DNA of 36,324 nt, taken from positions 1 to 36,324 of the forward strand of contig JAMPEL010000022.1 of NCBI GenBank assembly GCA_023665185.1, read 5' to 3'. A program made the position numbers and the translations under genes. Positions within the stretch are counted from its first letter, which is position 1. Every line of letters starts with the position of its first letter. Origin of the DNA: Roseburia sp. (GTDB lineage: Bacteria > Bacteroidota > Bacteroidia > Bacteroidales > Bacteroidaceae). Below, piece by piece: positions 26,201 through 35,251 of this stretch. The notes beneath the pieces were generated by a model. The model was not told where the DNA came from. It ran no database searches and was given only the letters and a program-made list of their open reading frames with translations.

Positions 26201-27308
26201 GTGAGACACCTCTCGTATGTACATTACGCTCGAATGTAGGGAATGCCATATTGTAACAGCATATTCCATACGGATAGTTAGCCAGCCATATACGCTTGTT
26301 GTCCGTGTCAGGGAATAAGCTCATTACGACGTTGCCTCGCAATCCCGGCTCGTCGTTTGTGCCGTATTGCAGGAACTTGTCAATAGAACATGTGGACATG
26401 TCGAGCCTGAACACTCCTCTGCCTTCTGTAGCTATAAGCAAGCAGTCTGAGGTGTCGAGAAAATGCTGTATATCCGTAATATGAATATCGTATATAAGGG
26501 ATGAGATGTATGCGTCTGTCTTTCCAGATTGAATGTCCACTTTATAATAGCGGCTTTTCTCATCAAAGACAAGCAAGTCGCCGGTATTCTTGTCTACTTC
26601 CAAATGTTCGGTGGCAATGCCGCACACACTTGACGGAATATCAACTGTCGTGACATCGTTCTTGACATCCTGCCGTCTCCATGTGATGGTGCCGTCAAGA
26701 CGCTTGCTCCGCCATGTATCGCCATTGTTCTCAACAATAATAAGTCCTCGTTTGGTTCCTATGACATATTTATTGTTGCCTGTCGCAATTCCGCATACTA
26801 TGTCTGAGTCAGGCTGTATGAGCAAGTCTATCTGTTTCTTGTTCTCTATGTCATATAAAAACAATTTGTCTTCATTCGACATCCATATACGGTTATGCTC
26901 ATCAAGAAAAAGAAAGCAGACACCTTTCTTTTTCAGTCCAGACAATGGTATGTAATCAAATACTCCTGTCTCCTTATTATAACAGCATATTGATTTGCTC
27001 TCGGTAGTGCCTACCTGCCATATATTGCCATTATTGTCTGCCACAAGGTGATAGGCGGAACTGAATCCCACAGGACGATGGACAGCCCGGAGAGGAATGT
27101 GTATGAAATCAAGACCGTCAAACCTGTCGACACCTCCACTCGACAGGAACCATACAAATCCGTTCTTGTCCTGAGCTATGGAATAAACATTGTTATTGTT
27201 CAGTCCTTCAGATGTTGTAATGTTGCGATAAACTTGTGATTCTACTAGAGAACAGCGTACAACAAATAACACGATGACTACTAACAGTCTGCGCATGAAG
27301 TTTGTCAT
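23298..27308 (-). CDS. Hybrid two-component system protein (HTCS)
   Basis: A 1336-residue one-protein two-component system. In order: signal peptide or anchor (about 1-24); a two-bladed set of regulator-propeller repeats (about 30-660); a Y_Y_Y domain (about 690-775); a transmembrane helix (about 782-807); a HisKA domain with phospho-acceptor His827 in HEIRTPLTL; a HATPase with NNALKYTPEGG and GTGVGLHLV; a receiver with Asp1108 in VIVSDVMMPK; and an AraC-type DNA-binding domain (about 1230-1325). Such proteins sense oligosaccharides in the periplasm and activate polysaccharide-utilisation loci. No SusC/SusD pair or glycoside hydrolase lies in this window, so its target is unclear. No TAnnTTTG box was found just upstream. 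Confidence 0.95.
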   Translation of the reverse strand: MTNFMRRLLVVIVLFVVRCSLVESQVYRNITTSEGLNNNNVYSIAQDKNGFVWFLSSGGVDRFDGLDFIHIPLRAVHRPVGFSSAYHLVADNNGNIWQVGTTESKSICCYNKETGVFDYIPLSGLKKKGVCFLFLDEHNRIWMSNEDKLFLYDIENKKQIDLLIQPDSDIVCGIATGNNKYVIGTKRGLIIVENNGDTWRSKRLDGTITWRRQDVKNDVTTVDIPSSVCGIATEHLEVDKNTGDLLVFDEKSRYYKVDIQSGKTDAYISSLIYDIHITDIQHFLDTSDCLLIATEGRGVFRLDMSTCSIDKFLQYGTNDEPGLRGNVVMSLFPDTDNKRIWLANYPYGICCYNMAFPTFERNVHTRGVSQSLLPGIVRAMLEDSEGDIWYVTSSGISCHNVKTGGWRHYLNDNEHYSPIFLSICEAHPGLIVVAGLMSGSIFIDKATGDYKIISPKYFGIDANSARGIRSIYKDANGILWFAGEKKLVRMDWDNRKYKSYPLTSNSVLIARKDEGHFWLATLDGLYVVDIHDGSRTKYPLPDICLDINAVLTTQNGDLYIGTTDAGLFVQKAEDAGNNMKFDNYICANSALLSNNILSLTEDSTQTVIMSTDHGISRFYPEKKSFSNWMSSQGMPDNIFYKNCILYNSDRQILFGTYDGVIAFPDSIRMPNVLKSKMIFSNLRIGGVEQNAGLDFDNLDLDYNERQISLIVSNLNYDNPHVFLYSWRLEGSGETWTVLSRERLIRYMLNPGKYRLVVRAYNSADYKLMEERIVTIKVGSPWWLSIPALIFYALLVLAFIYGIYTFLIYKNKRRMAEDKVSFFIQTAHEIRTPLTLVKAPLEEISRNENLSEKGQKNIQIAMRNANDLLILTGDLLNVERLKMHNQKMEISQADLNSYMQELMIPFQLYAKTKKLSLTYSSTSFDIQVWIDRSRMDSIMQNIINNALKYTPEGGSIEVRCRATETSWSVSVSDNGIGIPAEEQSRLTEMYFRSSNADKQATGTGVGLHLVQRLVQEHKGNMAFVSEEGKGTTFTLTFPIDIGEAARRKSVKVRKAPQSAPVVLVVEDNNDLRSFIRDVLSEDYTVHTAVNGQEAYDKVRFLNPDVIVSDVMMPKMRGDELCRCLKSEVETSHIPIILLTALVDRDSVVSGLSTMADAYLTKPFNTTVLKALINNVIANRKNLRKLYANIRENAMTDSMRKLADSFNAGKESTDEHLVSVQPNELDMKFMTDINSIISREMGNCNFTVDTLCMELNMSRTSLYNKTKYLTGYAPADFIRLRRLEHSRELLLSSAYSITEISEKCGFSDPKYFREVFRKNYGESPSLFRNNTTHRNKDI

Positions 27309-27340
27309 TGATGATTATACCAGATAACAGCAACATAAAT

Positions 27341-27378
27341 AGAGGAATCCTTATTGCAAAAGCAATAAAGATTCCTCT
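27341..27378 (-). terminator. Hairpin after purL
   Basis: A 17-bp stem with one mismatch (27341-27357 with 27362-27378) and an aaaa loop, between the purL stop and the HTCS start. The T-run is weak on the minus strand, so termination strength is uncertain. Confidence 0.55.
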
Positions 27379-27433
27379 GTGTTGATTATTAATGATTAAG
27401 CAATTCCATTTTCATAAAAAAGCTGTGACATCT

Positions 27434-30400
27434 TTATTTTTTACGGGCTTCAATCCATTTTCTCGCATTTACGAAAGCTTCAATCCACGGAGTCACCTCG
27501 TCTGAGTTTCTTCTCTGAAGCGGATAGTCTGCCTGTTGCCACGGGAATATGGCGCGCTCAAGATGAGGCATCATGGCAAGATGACGTCCGTCGGCACTTG
27601 CCAGACCGGCAATGTCATAGTCACTGCCGTTCGGATTTGCCGGATAGCCGGAATAGTTATACTTGGCCACAACCGCATATTTGTCCTCTGTATATGGCAA
27701 AGAGAAACGTCCTTCTCCGTGTGCCACCCATATACCCAGCTTGCTGCCGCTGAGAGAACCGAACATCACACTGTGGTTCTCTGGTATCTGGAGAGTGACA
27801 AACTCGCTCTCGAACTTATGCGATACATTATGCTCCATGTGTCCTTTCTGCTCATGTTCCGGATTGATGAGATTAAGCTCCATCATCAACTGACAACCGT
27901 TGCAGATTCCGAGCGACAAGGTATCCTCACGCGCATAGAACGCGTCAAGAGCAGCCTTTGCCTTCGGATTGTACAAGAACGCGCCTGCCCAGCCTTTTGC
28001 GGAGCCGAGCACATCGGAGTTGGAGAATCCGCCACAGAAGACAATCATGCTTATATCCTCAAGTGTCTCACGGCCGCTTACGAGGTCAGTCATCATCACA
28101 TCTTTTACATCGAATCCTGCAAGATAAAGCGAATATGCCATCTCACGCTCTCCGTTAGTACCTTTCTCACGTATAATGGCTGCCTTTATGCCTGTGCGCT
28201 CACGACGGTCGGCACTGATGCCATATTGCTCCATCTTTCCGGTAAAGGCTGTCGGGAAACGATGTACCAGCGGTTGCTTCTTGTAATTCTTGAAACGCTC
28301 CTCTGCCATGCCGTTGAAGCTCTGCTTCTGGTCAAGACGGAAAGAAGTGGAATACCATATATCACGGAGTCTGTCAATGTCAAAGGTAAGTGCCCTGTCC
28401 TCTCTCTTTATGACGAGCTTGCGCTCCTGCTTAGGGAATCCGATTGGAATGTATGCCACACCTGCATTGTCAAGAATATTTTCCATCTCCACCTTGTTCT
28501 TTGCAGATACCTGGATAACCACACCCGGATTTTCGGCAAACAGAATCTTCACCAAGTCTTCTTCCTCGATGTTGCGGAGGTCGATGTTAAGACCGCCCTT
28601 GCTGTTGGCAAAGCACATCTCAAGAAGAGTGGTTATCAAACCGCCCGCACTGATGTCGTGGCCGGAAAGCAGCAATCCGCGGTGTACCATCTCCTGCACG
28701 GCATTGAACGCATCGCAGAAATACTCTGGATTCTGTACTGTCGGCACATCACTGCCCACTTTTCCAAGACTCTGAGCGAAAGCAGATCCACCAAGTTTCA
28801 AAGCGTCAAAACTGAAGTCGATATGATATAATGTAGATGTTGGGTCGTTGACCACAACAGGAGACACCACTTTCTTTACATCACTCACCTCACCGCCGGA
28901 ACTTACTATTACAGTTCCCGGACTGATGATTTTTGAGCCGTCAGGATACTTCTGTGTCATTGAGAGAGAATCCTTTCCGGTCGGAACGTTTACGTGCAAG
29001 GCACAGCAGAACTCGCTGAGAGCCTCGACACCTGCATACAGGCGCGCGTCCTCACCTTTCTGTGAGCGGCAAGGCCACATCCAGTTGGCACTGAGCGAAA
29101 CGCTGTCGAGTCCTTCTGCCAACGGTGCCCACACAAGATTTGTCAATGACTCTGCTACAGAAAGTACTGAGCCGGCAGCCGGATCGGCAAGGCCTGCCTG
29201 TGGTGCATGTCCTATCGCTGTGGCAATACCTTTCTCGCCTCTGTAGTCAAGTGCCACCACACCACAGTCGGACAGAGGGAGTTGAATCTCTCCCTGACAC
29301 TGCTGGCGCGCTACCTTGCCTGTGACAGAACGGTCTACTTTGTTTGTCAACCAGTCTTTGCATGCCACAGCCTCAAGCTGTAATACGTTCTCAAGATACT
29401 GGTCGATATTCTTATCTGAATATTCTACATTCTCATATGTGCGCACTACGGTCTCATCCTTCATGTATGTCTTAGGAGAGTGACCGAACATCTGCGATAC
29501 CTCAAGGTCGAACGGACGCACTCCATCGCCCTGCTCAAATGCGAAATGCGCGTCTCCTGTCGTCTCGCCGACTACATATAGCGGAGCACGCTCGCGTTCT
29601 GCAATCTTGCGTACATGGTCGATATGCTCTTCCTGAATGAGCAATCCCATACGCTCCTGGCTCTCGTTGGCGATAATCTCCTTTGAGGACAACGTAGTGT
29701 CGCCTACCGGCAGTTTGGTCATGTCGATAAGACCTCCGCATTCCTCAACAAGTTCTGACAGACAGTTTACATGGCCGGCAGAACCGTGGTCGTGTATCGA
29801 CACTACCGGATTCACATCCTCCTCGCAGAGTGCGCGCACCAAGTTGTTGGCGCGTTTCTGCATCTCAGGATTGGCGCGCTGTACGGCATTAAGCTCGATT
29901 CCGCTTGAATATCTTCCTGTATCGACCGAACTTACAGAGCCGCCGCCAAGACCGATACGGTAGTTGTCACCGCCCACTACCACAATCTTGTTGCCCTTCT
30001 GAGGCTCACCCTTCAAGCAGTCGCGTTTTGTGCCATAGCCCACACCGCCCGCAAGCATGATGACTTTGTCGTAGCCGTAATCCTCATTGTTCTCCGAATG
30101 CTCAAACGTAAGTACGGAACCTGTAATCAGCGGCTGTCCGAACTTGTTGCCGAAGTCGCTCGCACCGTTTGAGGCTTTGATGAGAATCTGCTCCGGAGTC
30201 TGATAAAGCCAGTTTCTTTCCGGCATCTGCTCCCATGTGCGGTTGCCCTGCTCCCAGTTTCTTGGATAGCTGGTCATGTACACAGCCGTACCGGCGATAG
30301 GCCACGAGCCGACACCACCGCCCATACGGTCGCGGATTTCACCTCCCGTGCCGGTTGCGGCACCGTTGAACGGCTCCACTGTTGTCGGGAAGTTATGTGT

Positions 30401-31141
30401 CTCTGCCTTCAGTGAGATGACAGACTCAATATCCTTTATCTCAAAATAATCGCTTGTAGAATGGTCTTTCGGCGCGAATTGCTCTACGACAGGACCTGCG
30501 GCGAAAGCCACATTATCCTTGTATGCCGAAATAATTTTGTTTGGATTCTCCTGAGTAGTCCGCTTAATCATTGAGAAAAGAGAAGACTCTTTCTCCTCGC
30601 CGTCAATGATGAAAGTTCCGCCGAATATCTTGTGGCGGCAATGCTCCGAATTAATCTGTGCGAAACCAAACACCTCGGAGTCTGTTAGCTTGCGTCCAAG
30701 CTGATCTTCTACCTTATGCAAATAGTCTATCTCTTCCGGACTCAGCGCAAGTCCTTCCTGCTCATTATATTCATCCAGATTGTCGATATATACAATTGGC
30801 GCAGGTGTGAGGTCTACTTTGAAAACATGCTGGTCCAATCCCCTGTACATTCTTTGCAGCATCTCGTCGTGTTCTGCGTTCTCGCTGTCTACAGGGAAAT
30901 ACTCTTCTATACGTTTCACACCCTTCAAGCTCATGTTCTGTGTGATTTCCACAGCATTGGTACTCCACGGAGTAATCATTTCACGTCGGGGACCGACAAA
31001 AAAGCCTGTAAGATTTTCTTCACTCTCTTCCTTTGCCTCTCCATAGAGCCAGCAAAGTTCCTTTTTCTCCTCAGCAGACAGTTCATGATCAACCTCTGTA
31101 GCAATTATGCTCTGCTTCGGTGTTCTGAAAAAATAAATCAT
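27434..31141 (-). CDS. purL: Phosphoribosylformylglycinamidine synthase PurL
   Basis: A 1235-residue large-type FGAM synthase, step four of purine synthesis, converting FGAR to FGAM with glutamine and ATP. The N-terminal part contains FGFAQINSEHCRHKIFGG and KAETHNFPTTVEPFNGAATGTGG of the ATPase, a PurM-like duplicated core follows, and the C-terminal class I glutaminase has Cys1080 (GICNGCQ), His1193 and Glu1195 (PHLER). The chosen start (MIYFFRTP) is typical of Bacteroidetes homologues; the frame is open 36 codons further, but that stretch contains the promoter and a terminator of the next gene. A monocistronic unit. Confidence 0.98.
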   Translation of the reverse strand: MIYFFRTPKQSIIATEVDHELSAEEKKELCWLYGEAKEESEENLTGFFVGPRREMITPWSTNAVEITQNMSLKGVKRIEEYFPVDSENAEHDEMLQRMYRGLDQHVFKVDLTPAPIVYIDNLDEYNEQEGLALSPEEIDYLHKVEDQLGRKLTDSEVFGFAQINSEHCRHKIFGGTFIIDGEEKESSLFSMIKRTTQENPNKIISAYKDNVAFAAGPVVEQFAPKDHSTSDYFEIKDIESVISLKAETHNFPTTVEPFNGAATGTGGEIRDRMGGGVGSWPIAGTAVYMTSYPRNWEQGNRTWEQMPERNWLYQTPEQILIKASNGASDFGNKFGQPLITGSVLTFEHSENNEDYGYDKVIMLAGGVGYGTKRDCLKGEPQKGNKIVVVGGDNYRIGLGGGSVSSVDTGRYSSGIELNAVQRANPEMQKRANNLVRALCEEDVNPVVSIHDHGSAGHVNCLSELVEECGGLIDMTKLPVGDTTLSSKEIIANESQERMGLLIQEEHIDHVRKIAERERAPLYVVGETTGDAHFAFEQGDGVRPFDLEVSQMFGHSPKTYMKDETVVRTYENVEYSDKNIDQYLENVLQLEAVACKDWLTNKVDRSVTGKVARQQCQGEIQLPLSDCGVVALDYRGEKGIATAIGHAPQAGLADPAAGSVLSVAESLTNLVWAPLAEGLDSVSLSANWMWPCRSQKGEDARLYAGVEALSEFCCALHVNVPTGKDSLSMTQKYPDGSKIISPGTVIVSSGGEVSDVKKVVSPVVVNDPTSTLYHIDFSFDALKLGGSAFAQSLGKVGSDVPTVQNPEYFCDAFNAVQEMVHRGLLLSGHDISAGGLITTLLEMCFANSKGGLNIDLRNIEEEDLVKILFAENPGVVIQVSAKNKVEMENILDNAGVAYIPIGFPKQERKLVIKREDRALTFDIDRLRDIWYSTSFRLDQKQSFNGMAEERFKNYKKQPLVHRFPTAFTGKMEQYGISADRRERTGIKAAIIREKGTNGEREMAYSLYLAGFDVKDVMMTDLVSGRETLEDISMIVFCGGFSNSDVLGSAKGWAGAFLYNPKAKAALDAFYAREDTLSLGICNGCQLMMELNLINPEHEQKGHMEHNVSHKFESEFVTLQIPENHSVMFGSLSGSKLGIWVAHGEGRFSLPYTEDKYAVVAKYNYSGYPANPNGSDYDIAGLASADGRHLAMMPHLERAIFPWQQADYPLQRRNSDEVTPWIEAFVNARKWIEARKK

Positions 31142-31175
31142 TTGTGCGAATATATGAGTTATAACTTTATGCTTG

Positions 31176-31183
31176 CAAAGATA
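31176..31183 (-). promoter_or_regulatory. Promoter of purL
   Basis: On the minus strand a TTTTG, then 19 bp, then TATCTTTG followed by C: both Bacteroidetes elements at good spacing, 34 bp before the purL ATG. It confirms the shorter purL start. Confidence 0.75.
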
Positions 31184-31212
31184 GTGTAAAGGTATGGAAA
31201 TACAAAATTTAT

Positions 31213-31252
31213 AAAAAAAAAGAGTCTTGCAGCGAACTCTGCGCTGCAAGAC
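31213..31252 (-). terminator. Rho-independent terminator of the secreted-protein gene
   Basis: A perfect 11-bp stem GTCTTGCAGCG/CGCTGCAAGAC (31224-31234 with 31242-31252), followed on the minus strand by tc and nine T. Confidence 0.9.
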
Positions 31253-31339
31253 CCTAAAAATATGATGATTTTATCTGTGAGCATCTTATGGAGACTGGCT
31301 CCGTGTTGCGCCCACATCAACAATCAGTTCTTTGGTCGC

Positions 31340-34300
31340 TTATTTTACAAGTACCTTTGATACTGTCACTGTACCGTCAGCCAAGACTGTCTTGACAATG
31401 TTGATACCCTTGTTAGGAGCTGCGATTCTTGCACCGCCAAGAGTGTAGTAAGCTACTGATACAACTGCTGCGTCAGAAGCCACACCCTCGATTCCTGAAG
31501 CGTCGCCGTCAGGAGTCTGTGCGCTGTTCGCACCGTAGTAAGTGAGTGTCCAGTTGTCGAACAATGTCCAGTCAGACTTGAGGCTCTGTTCCTTCTTCAA
31601 ACCGATTGTCAGCTTGTTGCCTGTTACCTTGATGATGACAGAGTTTACATAGGCTTCCTCCAGGAATGCCATAGCACCGGTAGACATTGTGTTAGGAACA
31701 TAGATGCCGTTCGCAACAGAAGCCTCGTCTGTTCCGCCGTTGTAGCCGCCAGTCTTCGCGCCGCTACCAAGATGCTGTACTGGAACAGAAGCTGTCTCTT
31801 CGCCGCTTGTAGCGTAAAGGAACGCGTGGAGAGAGTCTGTTGAGTTGATGAGCGCGCCTTTATAATCCTCTGCGCTTGTGCCGGCACGATAGAATGCCTG
31901 TACGCTCACCTTGTATGTACCGTCAAGCAGACCGTTGATTGTCTGGTACATGTCGTAAGTCTTCACCTTGTCATAATAGAACTCAGCGTTAGTGTTCTCG
32001 TTATTGAAGCCAGAAGGTGTAGTACCTGCCCATCCGTAAGCTGTCACGTTACCGCTCTCGTCCAATGTCTCGAAGCTTGGGTTCACGATAAGCGCGGTCA
32101 TGTCTACCGGATTCTCGTCAGAAGCGTCTGTTGCGTTCTCCGGAATATTGAGCTTGGTAATCATTTCCTTGATTTCCTCAACCTTAGCGGCTGCTTCCTC
32201 AACAGTATATTCACCTTCCTCTATATTCTCTGCAACCTCATTGACAAGCTCGTTTGCTGCGTCCAATGTTGCCTGTGATGCTGAAGAACTGTTCAAAGCA
32301 AGTCCGAGTTCCTCGTTTGCAGCCATAAGCTCAACGTAAGCGGCAGCTGAAGCCTTAGCGGCTGTCAATGCCTCTGACAAAGTAGAGTAAGCGGCGAACA
32401 TTGCCTGTCCGTCCATTTCTCCAAGAGCCTTCTCGGCAGCAATTTTCTCGCTTTCGAGATTGTCTGCCTCAACCTTGCCTATTACCTCAGTCTCTTCCTG
32501 GAATGTCTCAACCTCCTCGATAAGCGGCTCAAGTATCTGTTGAATTGTCTCAGCGTTGTATGCGCGGTATGTCAGACGGAAGTTGTCCCAAAGTGCCCAA
32601 CGGCCACCTGCCGAAGCGTTGCTGCGGATACCAACGCGCATTGTTCCGTCAGTAACCACACCCATCACTGAGCAAGTGTATCTGCCCTGAGAGAATGCGT
32701 TTGACGCACTTGTCATGCCGTTTGGCACGAATACGCCTGTCTCGACCTCTTCGCAGTTGCTTTCAAGGTTCTCGCTGAATGTCTCTGATGCGATGTCACA
32801 TACAGGTGCGGAAAGACCGTTTACATAAATCTCTGTCAGAATCTCGCTGGCATTGCCTGCCTTATACTCATTGTATGCAGTAGTAGTGCTGCTGCCTGTA
32901 CGGTAGAATGCCTGTACGGTAAGCTCATATACACCGTTAGGAATATCTGTAAGTAACTGATAAGAGTCGAAGTTGTTTGCATATACCTCCACGCAAGGGT
33001 TGCTTTCAAGACCGCCGCCTACAGGTTTTGAGAGAGACTCGTCACACGACCATCCGGCAGTGCTGAATCCGTCGAAGTTCGGATTTGTCATCAAGTCAGT
33101 AGCATCCATGTCCGCTCCCAGACAGTTCTTGATTACATAGTCAATAATAGCCTGAAGACGTGCTGTCTCCTCTATAATCTCAGCTGTAGAAAGAGTACGG
33201 GTATTGAGGATGTATGTGGCTGTTCCGTAAGGGTTCTCATCGCTCGGCTCGTCTTCCATTATCAGGTAGTCGCCGAGAATGTCTGCTTCCGGACCCTCAA
33301 ATCCCTTTTCCATTGTAGCGTTACCATACTCTACAGTCTGTACGAAAGCGGCGTATGCGTCAGCGTTTGCTTTTGTCTCAGCCAAAACACTCTTGTAATT
33401 TGCTGTGGCTGCCAATATTTCCTCTTTGGTGTTTGCTGCCTTAACAACTTCAAGAGTTGCGTTATATGCCTCAAGAGTTGCCACCTGCAAGCAATATTCG
33501 TCTGTATTGTTGAAGTCTGGAGCTGACTCTATTATGCCGTCAATCCACAACTTGTACGACTCGTTGCTGTTGCCATAGTAAGTGACTTTCACGTTGTCAA
33601 GACCTACCCAGTTGCTGAGTGCCTCGTTCTGCTTCACGCCGATTTCGAGTGTGTCCACATCAACGAGTGTAGTTACAGCGTATGTGTTAGGATTGCTGCT
33701 CACAACCTCTACGCTGTCGCTGTTAGCATATACGTATGCGCCGCTGTTGTAGCTACAGAACGCGCCCATCTGCACGGTGTATATGCCTTTTGGAATGTTT
33801 CTCAACACCTGATATGTCTTGCCGGCAAACGGATTGGCATTCCAGTTCTCATAAGAAATGCCTGTGAAATGCACACCGTCGCTCTTGTTAGTGGCGGTCT
33901 TGCTGTTTGACGCGCCAGTTGTTGTCAGCCAGCCCTCTACTGTGTCGTTCTCAAAGTCTGGGTTAGTGACATACTCGGCTGTCATATCCTTAGGGTTGCT
34001 CGGAGACACAGAATTCTCGATAGCGAGGGCGATAGCCTCTTTCACTGCGAGTGTAGTTGCCTCAAGCTCTTCCTTCGTGCTGTTTGTGTTATTGTATACA
34101 GTCTCAGCGGCAGAAGTGTCCACATTCTTGTCCTTTGCCTCCTCGATAATGGCTTTGAGCGACTCGGCTGCCTCATAAACCTCATATTTTGCCAGATAAG
34201 CCGCATAGTTGTCGGTTGTGACAAACTGCCAGTCTACGAGCAATGTGTTTGGAGTGTCCTCCAAATCTTTTTCAACGTCACCGGTAACGACTGTATTGTC

Positions 34301-34819
34301 GGCTGTGATAGAGCGGTCTACACCTATGTAAGCACCTGGGTAATTGTCCGGAGTGACATTGTCATTTGCCTCAGCTCCCCAGAAACGGTAGCTGTCGCCT
34401 ACTTTTGCCCACTCAAGCAGATAGTCGGCATTGTCTCTGCCGTCATAGTCTACATAACAAGTTGCCGCACTCTTGGTGTCGAAGAAGAAGTTCGCCCACT
34501 TTCCCTTTGCTACAGAATAGTTGTTGAGGATGTAGCTTTTGCCGTCCCAGTCGAGCAAAGAGCCTTCGGTCTCACCCGGAGCCTGATACTTGCTCACGAA
34601 CACCTGCAAACCGGTTGTGCCGATACTTGCGCGTGTTCCCCAGTCATTGCCTTCGGTATAGAACATACCGGCATCTTTGTTGTAAAGGTAATAGACAACA
34701 GTGTCTGTTCCCTCGCTTACCTGAAGGTCGGAAGTGGCAGGAACAGGAACTGTCCACTGTGCGGACATGCTGGCACCTACTAACATCGACGTTGCGAATA
34801 GTAATAGTTTTTGTTTCAT
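31340..34819 (-). CDS. Large secreted modular protein with type IX-like C-terminal domain
   Basis: A 1159-residue secreted protein of unknown function. A signal peptide (MKQKLLLFATSMLVGASMSA) is followed by an N-terminal beta-rich region (about 25-205). Three related carbohydrate-binding-like modules lie at about 278-417, 573-752 and 906-1097. Each opens with a (V/M)xNPxF...GW motif and closes with a W...DN...LTYYG-like strand. Between them are Ala/Glu-rich helical linkers resembling FIVAR or coiled-coil segments (about 205-270, 440-500, 755-895). The end (AYYTLGGARIAAPNKGINIV, then KVLVK) looks like a Bacteroidetes type IX secretion sorting domain. Probably a cell-surface or released glycan-binding protein; no catalytic motif is visible. 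It has its own promoter and terminator. Confidence 0.75.
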   Translation of the reverse strand: MKQKLLLFATSMLVGASMSAQWTVPVPATSDLQVSEGTDTVVYYLYNKDAGMFYTEGNDWGTRASIGTTGLQVFVSKYQAPGETEGSLLDWDGKSYILNNYSVAKGKWANFFFDTKSAATCYVDYDGRDNADYLLEWAKVGDSYRFWGAEANDNVTPDNYPGAYIGVDRSITADNTVVTGDVEKDLEDTPNTLLVDWQFVTTDNYAAYLAKYEVYEAAESLKAIIEEAKDKNVDTSAAETVYNNTNSTKEELEATTLAVKEAIALAIENSVSPSNPKDMTAEYVTNPDFENDTVEGWLTTTGASNSKTATNKSDGVHFTGISYENWNANPFAGKTYQVLRNIPKGIYTVQMGAFCSYNSGAYVYANSDSVEVVSSNPNTYAVTTLVDVDTLEIGVKQNEALSNWVGLDNVKVTYYGNSNESYKLWIDGIIESAPDFNNTDEYCLQVATLEAYNATLEVVKAANTKEEILAATANYKSVLAETKANADAYAAFVQTVEYGNATMEKGFEGPEADILGDYLIMEDEPSDENPYGTATYILNTRTLSTAEIIEETARLQAIIDYVIKNCLGADMDATDLMTNPNFDGFSTAGWSCDESLSKPVGGGLESNPCVEVYANNFDSYQLLTDIPNGVYELTVQAFYRTGSSTTTAYNEYKAGNASEILTEIYVNGLSAPVCDIASETFSENLESNCEEVETGVFVPNGMTSASNAFSQGRYTCSVMGVVTDGTMRVGIRSNASAGGRWALWDNFRLTYRAYNAETIQQILEPLIEEVETFQEETEVIGKVEADNLESEKIAAEKALGEMDGQAMFAAYSTLSEALTAAKASAAAYVELMAANEELGLALNSSSASQATLDAANELVNEVAENIEEGEYTVEEAAAKVEEIKEMITKLNIPENATDASDENPVDMTALIVNPSFETLDESGNVTAYGWAGTTPSGFNNENTNAEFYYDKVKTYDMYQTINGLLDGTYKVSVQAFYRAGTSAEDYKGALINSTDSLHAFLYATSGEETASVPVQHLGSGAKTGGYNGGTDEASVANGIYVPNTMSTGAMAFLEEAYVNSVIIKVTGNKLTIGLKKEQSLKSDWTLFDNWTLTYYGANSAQTPDGDASGIEGVASDAAVVSVAYYTLGGARIAAPNKGINIVKTVLADGTVTVSKVLVK

Positions 34820-34918
34820 GTAAATAGTTTTTTTGTATTAGTTTGGAACAATTTCCTATACATACATTGCTTCTTGTGTAGATTTTCATGTATCAGACAG
34901 GAAGTTCTGTAGCAGGCA

Positions 34919-34926
34919 CAAATATA
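34919..34926 (-). promoter_or_regulatory. -7 box of the secreted-protein gene
   Basis: On the minus strand TATATTTG followed by T, a TAnnTTTG match about 100 bp before the start. The rest of the region, 34927-35182, holds nothing I recognise. Confidence 0.45.
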
Positions 34927-35182
34927 TACAAAATACAAACATAGCAAAAACAAAAAGAATAAAAAGTATAAACAAAAAGTAAAAATCCATTCCAAAAACA
35001 TCTGTAATTTATGCTGGCTGACCGACAAAAGGGGTGTTTATTGTTTTTTTTCATGCTGAAAAACTTGTCTGAATATGTTTGTGCCGGATAGGGCAACAAG
35101 ATGAGTGACAGAGAGAACGGACGTTTTTTTTCTCATAAAGAAACTGCGTTCTTGTAAAAATAGGCTGTAGTGGAATACACAG

Positions 35183-35211
35183 AAAAAGAGGATGCCCCGG
35201 AAGCACCCTCT
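35183..35211 (-). terminator. Terminator of the HU-family gene
   Basis: A stem AGAGGATGC/GCACCCTCT (35187-35195 with 35203-35211), with a wobble on the minus strand, followed there by TTTTT. It lies 41 bp after the HU stop. Confidence 0.75.
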
Positions 35212-35251
35212 CATCCACAAACAATCCTTTTACCTTTCTGCCAGCTGTCGC

